From Verrucomicrobiia bacterium Tous-C4TDCM (GTDB lineage: Bacteria > Verrucomicrobiota > Verrucomicrobiia > Verrucomicrobiales > Akkermansiaceae), in NCBI GenBank assembly GCA_002304315.1, contig NEUO01000022.1, positions 1 through 35,641 on the forward strand: a stretch of 35,641 bases of DNA, in the 5' to 3' direction. The notes under the pieces were generated by a model that saw nothing but the letters and a program-made list of their open reading frames with translations, did no database searches and had not been told where the DNA came from. Both the position numbers and the translations under genes were made by a program. Below are positions 7,761-15,763 of the stretch, piece after piece (the stretch's first letter is position 1; every line of letters starts with the position of its first letter).

Positions 7761-10700
7761 CTATTTCTCCGTCACTTCCACCGCTCCGAACATTCGTGTC
7801 ACGCCCGGAGCGATGACCTGCTCGACGGTCACACGCTCCCATTCGGCGTTGATCTCGAGGATGCTCTCCGGGCCGGTCATGGCCACAAAAGAATCCGGCT
7901 CAAGCGTGATCGACCATTTCGGGACGTAGGAAAAGCGGCCGTCGCGGCGGCGCGGGAACTCGACGCGGAAGACGCGCGAATTGCGGCTGAAGCTCGGGTA
8001 ACCGGAGGTGCCCCGGCCCGCATCCAGGACCGGTCGGCCGGAGGCCGCGGGGTCGAGATTGAAGGCAAGGCGTAGCAAGGTCTCGTCATCCGGAACGACC
8101 GAACTACCCTGCCCGGCCCCGCCGGCAATGCCCGCGGTGCGGGCACGGGTGGCGGCAAGGGTCAAGGCTCCGGCATCGGGTAGATCGAGGACATGGAGTT
8201 CAAAGCCGGCGACCGGGTTCTCAGCACCGAAGAAGAGTTGCGTGTCCGCGATACAGAGCATGGCGGGGTTCGACGAGCGGTCGCCCGGCATCACTTCGGC
8301 AACGATGCCGGTTCCGGCGGCAGTGCCATCGCTGCTCCAGAGTTCGCGGCCGCGAACGGGATCAGTGGCCGCGAAATAAAGTCGGTTGCCGTGGATCTGG
8401 ATACCGGCGGGATTCGAGCTTACTGGCCCGGGAAACAGGTCGGCAACCATGAAGGTGCCCTCTTCGCTGCCGTCTGTCCGCCATAGCTCCTGGCCGTGGG
8501 CCAGGGTGTTGATGCCTAGATACAAGATCCCGTTGATGACGGCGTGTTCCGGGACCAGATCCGATCCGAAACCGATAGGAGTCAGCGAGAGATTCGTCAG
8601 GACCCGCGTGCCGAGGTTGGTGCCATCGCTGATCCACCATTTTAATCCGCTGTTCTGGGCTTCCGCGAGGAGCAGGAAACGATCGCCAAAGGGAACCGCC
8701 GTCGCAATCTGGAAGAAATTACCGGGAGCGGAATCGACCGGCACTTCCAAGGTGCCATCGACCGTGCCGTCGGAGCGCCAGAGGCGGGAGGAGTTGGGAA
8801 GTTTGGAAAAGAAGCAGATCGAGTTCCCGAGCGCCGTGAAGTCGGCCAACTGCGGCTTCCAGGCACTTGCATCGCGAGGGAAGGCATCGCGGAGCATCAC
8901 GGTTCCTTCCGGGGTGCCGTCGGAGCGCCAGAACTCGTGGTTGTCCGGCCGGCGGTTGTGGGCGAAGAACAGGGTTGGACCGGCCATCCTCAGCGTGCCG
9001 TCCAAGATGCTGAACGGGGTATCGCCCGGGGGCGCGATCTCGCGAGTGCCCCTCTTCGTGCCGTCCGTCACCCAGAGCGCGTTATCGACACGGCCGGAAG
9101 AAAAGAACATCCGTTCGCCATCGACGGTGAAGTTACCGGGGAAATTCCGCTCGTTGACTGCCGTGAAGTTGGTCAACTCCACGGTGCCGGCCATGCTGCC
9201 GTTGCTCGCCCAGACCTGGGTGCTGCCAGCGCTCGAACGGCCGGCGTAGAGGATCCGGTCGCCAAAGCGGGTCATGGATTGGCAATCCGCGGACCCGTCC
9301 TTGACCGTATCGCCGACCGCTTGGGTTCCACCCGGGGTTCCGTCGCTGGTCCACGGTTCGATCCCGAAGCTGGAGAAGCGGGCGTTGAAAAAGACCTTGT
9401 TCTCAAGGGCCGCGATGGGTGGCGAATAGGTGAGGGCCTGGTTCAAGCCCGACAGGCCCTTTTGTTCGGGAACCGTGAGCCGGATGGTTCCCTTTTTGGA
9501 TCCATCGGTCCGCCAGAGATCGCCGAAGGGCCAGAGCCGGGCATCGCGGAAATAGAGGGACTCTCCATCGGCGGTCAAAAGCACGGGGTCCGTGCTGTCA
9601 CGGCCGCGAGCCGTCTCCACCACCAGGCGGGTGCCCTTCGACGTGCCATCCGTTCGCCAGATCTCACGCCCTTTCTTGCCATCGTCCGCGCTGAAGTAGA
9701 GCCATTTGCCGGCGGGCTGAAAATTCCCCGGATAGGCACTCGCCTTCCCCCGGCGGATGTCCTTGACTAGGTAAGTGCCCTTCAAGGTGCCATCGCTGCG
9801 GTAGAGTTCGCCGCCGCGGGCGGTGTTCTCGATGCCGAAATAGACGATGTCCCCGACCACGCACGACTCATCGTTGAAGCGCTTGAAAGTCTGGTTGTCG
9901 AACCGCACCGACCCGTCGAGCGTGCCGTCGCCGCAGTACCATTCCAGTGGGTCCCCCAACTCCGATTCGGCGAAGAACGAGACCTTTCCGCCGACCGGAA
10001 GCAAGCCACGGAGCACCTGCCACGATTCGAGTCCAGGCTCTTTGGGAATCATCACGGCTCCGCCGGCTTGCCCGTCCGTGCGCCACAGCCATTCGCGGAA
10101 GTCGCTGGAGACGATGTAATAGACGGAGTCCCCGATGAGGGCCATTTCGTACACTTGGACGAAGTCGCCGTATTCCGGGATTTCTTCGATCACTTCCGTG
10201 CCTTCCGAAGTGCCGTCGGACTTCCAGATCCAGTTGTCACTGGCGAAAATGAAGCTGCCGTCCAGGACCGAAAAGTGGCTCGGTCTCAAGAGCGCCGGGG
10301 CCGGGCCTGACGGAGGGGTCGGGTTGAGTTTGACGGTATTCGCCGCCGTGCCATCGGTGCACCAGAGACCGGGGCCCTGCGCCGTAAATGCCGTGAACCA
10401 CAGCTTGCCGGACGCCGCAGCCAAGGGAACCGGCGTGGAGCTTTCGCTGCCGGGGAAGACATCGGCGACCATGATGGTGCCCGCGGTGGTGCCATCGCTG
10501 ACCCAGAGTTCGCGGCCGTGAATGCCATCGTCGGCCGAGAAAAACATATTCCCGTCCATCGCCATCATCTGCTCGGGGCTCGAAGTTCGAAATCCGGGAA
10601 GAATATCGGCGATCTTCCCGGTTCCGGACGCCGCGCCCGAACTGACCCATAACTCGGCACCATGTTCCTGCGAGTTGGCGGTGAAAAAGGCCTTCCCGCC

Positions 10701-10844
10701 AGCCATCGTCGGTCGTGAGACGAACAAGTGAAAGGGCTCGGATCCAGGGTCGAGATCCTTCACCAGCCTCGCCACCGGCGTGACCGCGCCGACGGGAGCC
10801 GCATGCACGACTAGGATGAGTCCGACAAGCCTTGCGTGAGTCAT
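7761..10844 (-). CDS. ELWxxDGT-repeat exported protein, copy 1
   Basis: This 1027-residue paralogue of the adjacent gene has the same plan: signal peptide (MTHARLVGLILVV...), a full-length array of ELWxSDGTxxGT units, and the same C-terminal domain (FNLDPAASGRP, FRVEFPRRRDGRFSYVPKWS, WERVTVEQV, ending AVEVTEK). The two proteins align by eye end to end with only short length differences. Long blocks are nearly identical (for example around KVFFNA.FS.FGIEPWTSDGT), while the middle third is more divergent. The ATG at 10844 has no close Shine-Dalgarno sequence; its leader instead carries a perfect 8-bp inverted repeat. It lies 37 nt downstream of the HEAT/TPR-like gene and is probably transcribed with it. 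Confidence 0.85.
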   Translation of the reverse strand: MTHARLVGLILVVHAAPVGAVTPVARLVKDLDPGSEPFHLFVSRPTMAGGKAFFTANSQEHGAELWVSSGAASGTGKIADILPGFRTSSPEQMMAMDGNMFFSADDGIHGRELWVSDGTTAGTIMVADVFPGSESSTPVPLAAASGKLWFTAFTAQGPGLWCTDGTAANTVKLNPTPPSGPAPALLRPSHFSVLDGSFIFASDNWIWKSDGTSEGTEVIEEIPEYGDFVQVYEMALIGDSVYYIVSSDFREWLWRTDGQAGGAVMIPKEPGLESWQVLRGLLPVGGKVSFFAESELGDPLEWYCGDGTLDGSVRFDNQTFKRFNDESCVVGDIVYFGIENTARGGELYRSDGTLKGTYLVKDIRRGKASAYPGNFQPAGKWLYFSADDGKKGREIWRTDGTSKGTRLVVETARGRDSTDPVLLTADGESLYFRDARLWPFGDLWRTDGSKKGTIRLTVPEQKGLSGLNQALTYSPPIAALENKVFFNARFSSFGIEPWTSDGTPGGTQAVGDTVKDGSADCQSMTRFGDRILYAGRSSAGSTQVWASNGSMAGTVELTNFTAVNERNFPGNFTVDGERMFFSSGRVDNALWVTDGTKRGTREIAPPGDTPFSILDGTLRMAGPTLFFAHNRRPDNHEFWRSDGTPEGTVMLRDAFPRDASAWKPQLADFTALGNSICFFSKLPNSSRLWRSDGTVDGTLEVPVDSAPGNFFQIATAVPFGDRFLLLAEAQNSGLKWWISDGTNLGTRVLTNLSLTPIGFGSDLVPEHAVINGILYLGINTLAHGQELWRTDGSEEGTFMVADLFPGPVSSNPAGIQIHGNRLYFAATDPVRGRELWSSDGTAAGTGIVAEVMPGDRSSNPAMLCIADTQLFFGAENPVAGFELHVLDLPDAGALTLAATRARTAGIAGGAGQGSSVVPDDETLLRLAFNLDPAASGRPVLDAGRGTSGYPSFSRNSRVFRVEFPRRRDGRFSYVPKWSITLEPDSFVAMTGPESILEINAEWERVTVEQVIAPGVTRMFGAVEVTEK

Positions 10845-10848
10845 AAAC

Positions 10849-10873
10849 GGAGGATCAATCGGGACGATCCTCC
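10849..10873 (-). promoter_or_regulatory. 8-bp inverted repeat in the leader of ELWxxDGT copy 1
   Basis: GGAGGATC (10849-10856) and GATCCTCC (10866-10873) are perfect inverted copies around a 9-base loop. The hairpin ends four bases before the ATG at 10844. On the transcript the 5' arm begins GGAGG and the 3' arm ends CCTCC, so the only ribosome-binding-like sequence nearby would be paired. It could be a translational control hairpin or an intercistronic terminator. Confidence 0.4.
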
Positions 10874-10881
10874 CTCACAAC

Positions 10882-13554
10882 TCATTTCGGCGGGAAGTCC
10901 CCGCTCTTGAAGCGCTCGTGCTGGCGGACCAGTTGGAGGTCTTCCGGCTCCTCTTTCAAGCCCCGGGCGGAGAACTCGACGGCACGCTCGCGATTCCCGC
11001 GGGCGAAATGAACTTCGGCCATGGTGTCGAGATAGGCCGCTTGCCGCGGGTTGTGCTCGATCGCCTTTTCAAGATACTTCTCCGCCTCGTCGAGCTGGCG
11101 GTTGGCCCGTGAGGCCAGCCAGGCGGCGGAGTTGCGGGTGTTATCGCAGTCCGGAAAGCGGGCGATGCGCTTGACCAGATTCTGCCAGAGCCGGTCGAAT
11201 GTCTCATCGTGCAGCTTGACCAGCCCCGCCTCCCGCATCGGGGCGAAGAAATAGTCCGCCAGCGAGAGATCGGCGAACGGTATGGAGGCGCCACGTTTGA
11301 TTTCCTCAATGGCCGCGGCGCGGTCCGTGCCAAGCCGGGAGAAGGCGCGAGCCATGTCGGCATCGATCCGCATCCTTAAGCTCGCAGAGGCCTCGTAGGC
11401 GACCGGTATCCCGTAGTCATCGTTTCCCGACATGGCTTCCTGCAGTGCCAGCACTTCGGCCAAGGCTGCGGCGGTCTTCCAGTCACCCGAGGCAAATGCC
11501 TGCTGGTTCAGGTAGTAGAGCGACTTGAGGAAGACGAGCGAGCTGCCCGTGCCTTCGATCGCGGCGCGCCACCACCAGCGGGTCGCCCGCTCGAAATCCC
11601 CCGCGAGTGCGAAAGCCGCACCGCACTCCAGTTGGGTGTCCGCTTGGCCTAATGACATCAGTTCCGCGATCCGCTCCTGCTCGGCTGCCGCAGCCTCATC
11701 GCCGGCGCGGCGGTAGCACGAGGCGGCGTAGGCCCGAAACGAGGGGTAGTTGGGGCTGCGCTTGGCAAGCCGCATCCACTCCCCGGCGGCTTCCGCCCAG
11801 CGGCCCACCCCTGCGAAATGGTAGCCCGCGAAATTCTCGGAAGCGTCATCCGGGTCGATCTTGGCCAGCGCTTCGTTCCCGCGCAGGAAGTTGCGGGAAT
11901 CCTTCATCCCGCGAAGGTCGCTCAGCTCGATGAAAAGCCCGAGTTGATCCAGCCGCTCAGGCCCTTCGGCCTTCTCGATCAGGGCCCAGGCGTTGTCGAA
12001 AAACTTGCTCCGCTGGTCCTTGGGATCGGAGATCCGGCCGTAGAGGCGGCATAGGAGTTCGAGCCGCTCGACGTGATTGAGCGCGGGCTCCACGGTCGCA
12101 ATCCAGGTCCAGACGCGGTCGGGACGCTTGTAGCCATCGAACAGGCTTTCGACAATCTGCGTCCAGCGCACCTCGTCTTCACCGGCATAGGATGCCGCGG
12201 CGCGGATCACCGGCCATGCTGTCGATAGCGTGGCCGTGCCATAAGGGCCGGAGAACAAGCGCGAGGCGGTGCGGATGAAGATTTCCTGGTCGGCCTTGGC
12301 GAGTTCTTCAAGGGGGGCGACGTAGGCCTCCAAGAGTTCCTTTGTCAGCCCGCGGCGCTCAAGGAAATACCCCAACAACGCGAGTTCGGAGAGCTCGTTC
12401 AATTCATCATCCGGCTTCTCAATGAGCACCCGGAACCGCTTGCTGGCCCAGGCGGTGTAGTCGGGCTTCTCCGGGTCCAGGCCATAGGCTTTGAGGGCTT
12501 CTTCGATCCGCTCCGCGGACTCGAGGTAATAAAAAGCGGCCGAGCGATCGTTGGCCGCCATCAGCTTTTCGCCCTCCTCGTGGTCACCGGTGAGGAAGAG
12601 CAGCCGCAGCGACTTTGGTTGCTCATCCTCGTCGCCCACCCGCACGAGCCGCTGGAGCTGGCGGGTCATCTCGGGCTTGATCTCCTTCCCTTCCCAGCGC
12701 CGCACCGCGAATTCGCGGTAGAGCGGCAGGGCCAAGGCGGAGATGGTTTGGGGCATGACCGGAGCCGTCTTGAGCCACGGCAAGGGATCGCCGTCCAGCA
12801 GTCTCAGGCGGGCGCCGGACAGCTCGAGCCCGGCTTGCTCGGCCTCGGCCGCCGCTTCCTTCAATTGCCCTGCCGTCGCATAAAGGGCGTAGCGCCAGAG
12901 GTGCGCGTCCTTGCCTTCCTGCGATTTCGCCTTCTGCAACTCCTGCTCCAGCGTGCCGGTGGCCCGGTGAAGCGCGGCCATTGCCATGAGCTCCGATGGC
13001 TCCGGGCGGGCCATCTTGAGGTAGGTGAAGGCTCCCGCAATGTCCGGGGTTTCGGCAGCGAGACAGTCGCGCGCGGCCTCGATCGCCACGCCGCGGACCT
13101 GTGACTCGAGCATTGCCAGGGCATTCTCGTCCTTCTCAAGGGCGTAGAGTTTGAGGATCTGCCGCCAGGCACGGAGCTGCCGGAGTTCGGCGATTACTTT
13201 GCGCCGCTCGTCGAGGCCACCACGGTCGTAGCGCATCACAAGGCCCACGATTTCCGGCGAGCTGTCCGGCAGGATCCCAAGTTCGATCTTGCGCAGCAGC
13301 TCGCGCGCCCGCAACGCGGCCTCCGGGTCGATGCCCTCGGCCGCGCGCTTGAGTTCCGGCAATGCTTGTTCGCCTAGCTTCCAGAGTTCCCGGGTCGCGG
13401 TCTGCCGCACCGCGAAAGAGTCATCCGACAAGCGAGACACGGCATCGGCCGCCACGACCGCAATGGCTTCCGGCGCATCCGTGACCGGCGCGGCAGATAG
13501 TCCAGCGGCGGCCATCCATGCCCACAAGGTCGGTTTCGCGGCTCGCACTTTCAT
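10882..13554 (-). CDS. exported HEAT/TPR-like helical repeat protein
   Basis: This 890-residue protein has an N-terminal signal peptide (hydrophobic LWAWMAAAGLSAA). A HEAT-like segment follows (about residues 35-95: SFAVRQTATRELWKLG..ALPELKRAA). This type is common in planctomycete and verrucomicrobial exported proteins. The remainder is all-helical, Ala/Leu/Glu-rich and TPR-like. The clearest TPRs are near the C-terminus (LDEAEKYLEKAIEHNPRQAAYLDTMAEVHFARGNRERAVEF). I recognise no catalytic motif. It is probably a periplasmic scaffold or protein-interaction module. It lies 32 nt after the sirtuin gene and 37 nt before an ELWxxDGT gene, so it sits mid-operon. Its precise role is unknown. Confidence 0.8.
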   Translation of the reverse strand: MKVRAAKPTLWAWMAAAGLSAAPVTDAPEAIAVVAADAVSRLSDDSFAVRQTATRELWKLGEQALPELKRAAEGIDPEAALRARELLRKIELGILPDSSPEIVGLVMRYDRGGLDERRKVIAELRQLRAWRQILKLYALEKDENALAMLESQVRGVAIEAARDCLAAETPDIAGAFTYLKMARPEPSELMAMAALHRATGTLEQELQKAKSQEGKDAHLWRYALYATAGQLKEAAAEAEQAGLELSGARLRLLDGDPLPWLKTAPVMPQTISALALPLYREFAVRRWEGKEIKPEMTRQLQRLVRVGDEDEQPKSLRLLFLTGDHEEGEKLMAANDRSAAFYYLESAERIEEALKAYGLDPEKPDYTAWASKRFRVLIEKPDDELNELSELALLGYFLERRGLTKELLEAYVAPLEELAKADQEIFIRTASRLFSGPYGTATLSTAWPVIRAAASYAGEDEVRWTQIVESLFDGYKRPDRVWTWIATVEPALNHVERLELLCRLYGRISDPKDQRSKFFDNAWALIEKAEGPERLDQLGLFIELSDLRGMKDSRNFLRGNEALAKIDPDDASENFAGYHFAGVGRWAEAAGEWMRLAKRSPNYPSFRAYAASCYRRAGDEAAAAEQERIAELMSLGQADTQLECGAAFALAGDFERATRWWWRAAIEGTGSSLVFLKSLYYLNQQAFASGDWKTAAALAEVLALQEAMSGNDDYGIPVAYEASASLRMRIDADMARAFSRLGTDRAAAIEEIKRGASIPFADLSLADYFFAPMREAGLVKLHDETFDRLWQNLVKRIARFPDCDNTRNSAAWLASRANRQLDEAEKYLEKAIEHNPRQAAYLDTMAEVHFARGNRERAVEFSARGLKEEPEDLQLVRQHERFKSGDFPPK

Positions 13555-13586
13555 CGGTTCACAGACTCCGGTCTTTCAACGGGAAA

Positions 13587-14306
13587 TCAACCCTGATCCT
13601 TAGGGACGGCGAGGACTTCTTCGACCCAGCGCGGCACGAGTTCGCCGGCCGGCCCTCGGCGGGTCTCGTGGAAGAATCCGCTCGCCGCACTTTCGGCGGT
13701 GTTGATTTCCAAAGTTTGCGCGCCGGCTTCCCTCGCCCAGGTCACGAAAGCCGCCGCCGGATAAACCTGGCCGGACGTGCCGATCGCCACAAACCGGTCC
13801 GCCCGGCTCAGCGCCGCGGTGACCTCGTCCAGCCCGAAAGGCATCTCGCCGAACCACACCACATGCGGCCGCAGACAGTCGATGCCGCCGCACGCCGGGC
13901 AGATCGATGCCCGGCTCAAGTCCTCGCGACAGGGCGTCACCGCGCCGCAGCGGTTGCAGCGGGCTTTCAGAAGCTCGCCGTGCAGGTGCCTCACGTCTTC
14001 GGATCCCGCCCGCTCGTGGAGGTCGTCGATATTCTGGGTGACCAAAGTCAGCCGCACTCCCCTCGCCCGGCCGAGTCTCGCCAAGGCGAGGTGGGCTGGA
14101 TTAGGATGGATGGTGCCGCCGGTCAGCAAGGCACGACGGCCATTGTAGAACTGGTGCACGAGCTGCGGATCCCGCGCGAAGCCCTTCGGCGAAGCGACGT
14201 CCTCGATCCGGTGACCTTCCCAAAGCCCGTCCAATCCGCGGAAGGTCGGCACCCCGGATTCGGCGGAAATCCCGGCTCCAGTAAGGACGACGACGTTCAG
14301 GGTCAT
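13587..14306 (-). CDS. cobB: NAD-dependent protein deacylase, Sir2 family (SIRT5-like)
   Basis: This 239-residue sirtuin removes acyl groups from lysine side chains using NAD+. It shows the Rossmann motif GAGISAESGVPTFRG (residues 10-24), TQNIDDLHERAG, the catalytic His109 in HLHGEL, and a four-cysteine zinc site (C117xxC120 and CPAC). IGTSGQVYPA and a late EINTAES segment complete the NAD pocket. Tyr54 and Arg57 form the YxxR pair that in SIRT5 and E. coli CobB binds succinyl/malonyl groups, so desuccinylase activity is likely alongside deacetylation. The ATG at 14306 lies three bases after the mnmE stop, which suggests translational coupling. Confidence 0.93.
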   Translation of the reverse strand: MTLNVVVLTGAGISAESGVPTFRGLDGLWEGHRIEDVASPKGFARDPQLVHQFYNGRRALLTGGTIHPNPAHLALARLGRARGVRLTLVTQNIDDLHERAGSEDVRHLHGELLKARCNRCGAVTPCREDLSRASICPACGGIDCLRPHVVWFGEMPFGLDEVTAALSRADRFVAIGTSGQVYPAAAFVTWAREAGAQTLEINTAESAASGFFHETRRGPAGELVPRWVEEVLAVPKDQG

Positions 14307-14309
14307 GGC

Positions 14310-15662
14310 TTATTTCCCGATGCAGAAGCGGCTGAAGATCGCGCCGAGGATTTCCTCGGTGTCGATTTTCCCGGAAATCTCACCCAGTGCGTCGAGCGCG
14401 CCGCGGAGTTCGAGCGCGGCGAGTTCCGGAGCGGCTCCGCTTTCCAACAACACCGCGGCGGTCTCCAGCGATTCGTCGGAGCGGCGCAAGCAGTCGCGGT
14501 GGCGCGTGTTGATCGCCACGGCATGCTCGCCCCAGTCCGCTTCTCCCAGATCCAGCGCCTCGCGGATCGCGCGGCGGAGTACATTGAGCCCCTCTCCCGA
14601 GCTGCACGAAAGCCGGACACCCGGCTGCTCCGACCACTCCGGATGTTCTCCGAGATCGCACTTGTTCAACACGGTGACCACCCGCCCCACGCTTTCCGGT
14701 AAAGTAACGCCGCTTTCGATCATCGGCAGCGCTCCATCCCGCACCACCAGCAGCAGGTCGGCGCGGCTCGCCTCTTGAAGGGTCCGGCGGATGCCTTCGC
14801 GTTCGATCCCGCCGGCCTCGCCGCGCAAGCCCGCCGTATCGACCAGGCGCAGCGGCACTCCGTCGAGCACGATCACCTCTTCGATCGTGTCGCGCGTGGT
14901 GCCGGCCTCGTCGCTGACGATCGCGCGCTCGCTGCCGAGCAGTAGATTGAGAAGGCTCGACTTGCCGGCATTCGGCCGGCCGCAGATCACCGTGCGGACG
15001 CCTTCGCGCAGGATCCTCCCCTGCTCCGCGGTGGCGAGCAGGCGGGCGATGCCTTGGCGCACGCCGTCGATCCGGGCGCTGAAAAGATCGCCGGTGTCGG
15101 GGTCGATGTCCTCTTCCGGAAAATCGATCCACGCTTCCAAATGCGCCACCAGACCGATCAGTTCCTCGCGCAGCGCGCCCGTCTGGCGGCCGATGCCGCC
15201 CTCCAGTTGCTCATGGGCGGCCCGCAGCGCGAGGTCACTTTGGGCGGAAATCAGATCCATCACCGCCTCGGCCTGAGTGAGGTCGAGCTTGCCGTTGAAA
15301 AACGCACGCTGGGTGAATTCACCCGGGCCGGCAGCACGCGCGCCACAATCTAACAAACGCTCCATCACCCGCCGCGTGACCAGACGTCCGCCATGGCAGG
15401 CGATCTCAACCACCGGTTCTCCGGTGAAGCTGCGGCTGCCGCGAAAGACCGTCAGCAGAACGTCGTCAAGCGTCCGCCCCTCCGCATCGCGGATCTTGGC
15501 TCGGGTGGCGCGGCGTTCCGTTAGATAATCTAACAGCATGCCACAAGCGAGGCCTGCGATTTCCTCCGCGCGGCTGCCCGAGACCCGGATCAAGGCCACG
15601 GCCGCGGTGCCGCCGCCACTGGCCAGCGCTACGATGGTGTCCGAAGCTCCTCCCCCGCTCAT
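14310..15662 (-). CDS. mnmE: tRNA modification GTPase MnmE
   Basis: MnmE, with MnmG, installs the 5-carboxymethylaminomethyl group on wobble U34 of certain tRNAs. The 450-residue protein has the N-terminal folate-binding domain (TIVALASGGGTAAVALIRVSG), a central helical domain, and an inserted Ras-like G domain (GRPNAGKSS, DEAGTTRDT, DTAGLR, NKCD). It ends in the family's hallmark C-terminal CIGK. The frame stays open upstream to 15764, but those 34 residues are unlike any MnmE. MSGGGASDTIVALAS beginning at 15662 fits, and this ATG overlaps the last base of an upstream TGA (TGATG). The sirtuin gene follows after three bases. Confidence 0.95.
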   Translation of the reverse strand: MSGGGASDTIVALASGGGTAAVALIRVSGSRAEEIAGLACGMLLDYLTERRATRAKIRDAEGRTLDDVLLTVFRGSRSFTGEPVVEIACHGGRLVTRRVMERLLDCGARAAGPGEFTQRAFFNGKLDLTQAEAVMDLISAQSDLALRAAHEQLEGGIGRQTGALREELIGLVAHLEAWIDFPEEDIDPDTGDLFSARIDGVRQGIARLLATAEQGRILREGVRTVICGRPNAGKSSLLNLLLGSERAIVSDEAGTTRDTIEEVIVLDGVPLRLVDTAGLRGEAGGIEREGIRRTLQEASRADLLLVVRDGALPMIESGVTLPESVGRVVTVLNKCDLGEHPEWSEQPGVRLSCSSGEGLNVLRRAIREALDLGEADWGEHAVAINTRHRDCLRRSDESLETAAVLLESGAAPELAALELRGALDALGEISGKIDTEEILGAIFSRFCIGK

Positions 15663-15763
15663 CACTTTCCCGAGTTGGGCGTGACGGCCTGACCGCCGAT
15701 GCCGAGGAACTCCCAGCAAAGGAAGCGGCTGATGGAGAGCTGCGGGCTGGGATCGCGGGTCCA
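15662..15763 (-). other. in-frame 33-codon extension beyond the amber stop of the zinc-ribbon/hexad gene
   Basis: Directly after the TAG at 15764-15766 the same frame continues for 33 sense codons, beginning WTRDPSPQLSISRFL, then CWEFLGIGGQAVTPNSGK, to a TGA at 15662-15664. The composition looks like real protein, and the TGA overlaps the mnmE start as TGATG, a typical coupled junction. This suggests the gene originally ended here and that the TAG is a recent nonsense change, a sequencing error or a readthrough site. Confidence 0.55.
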
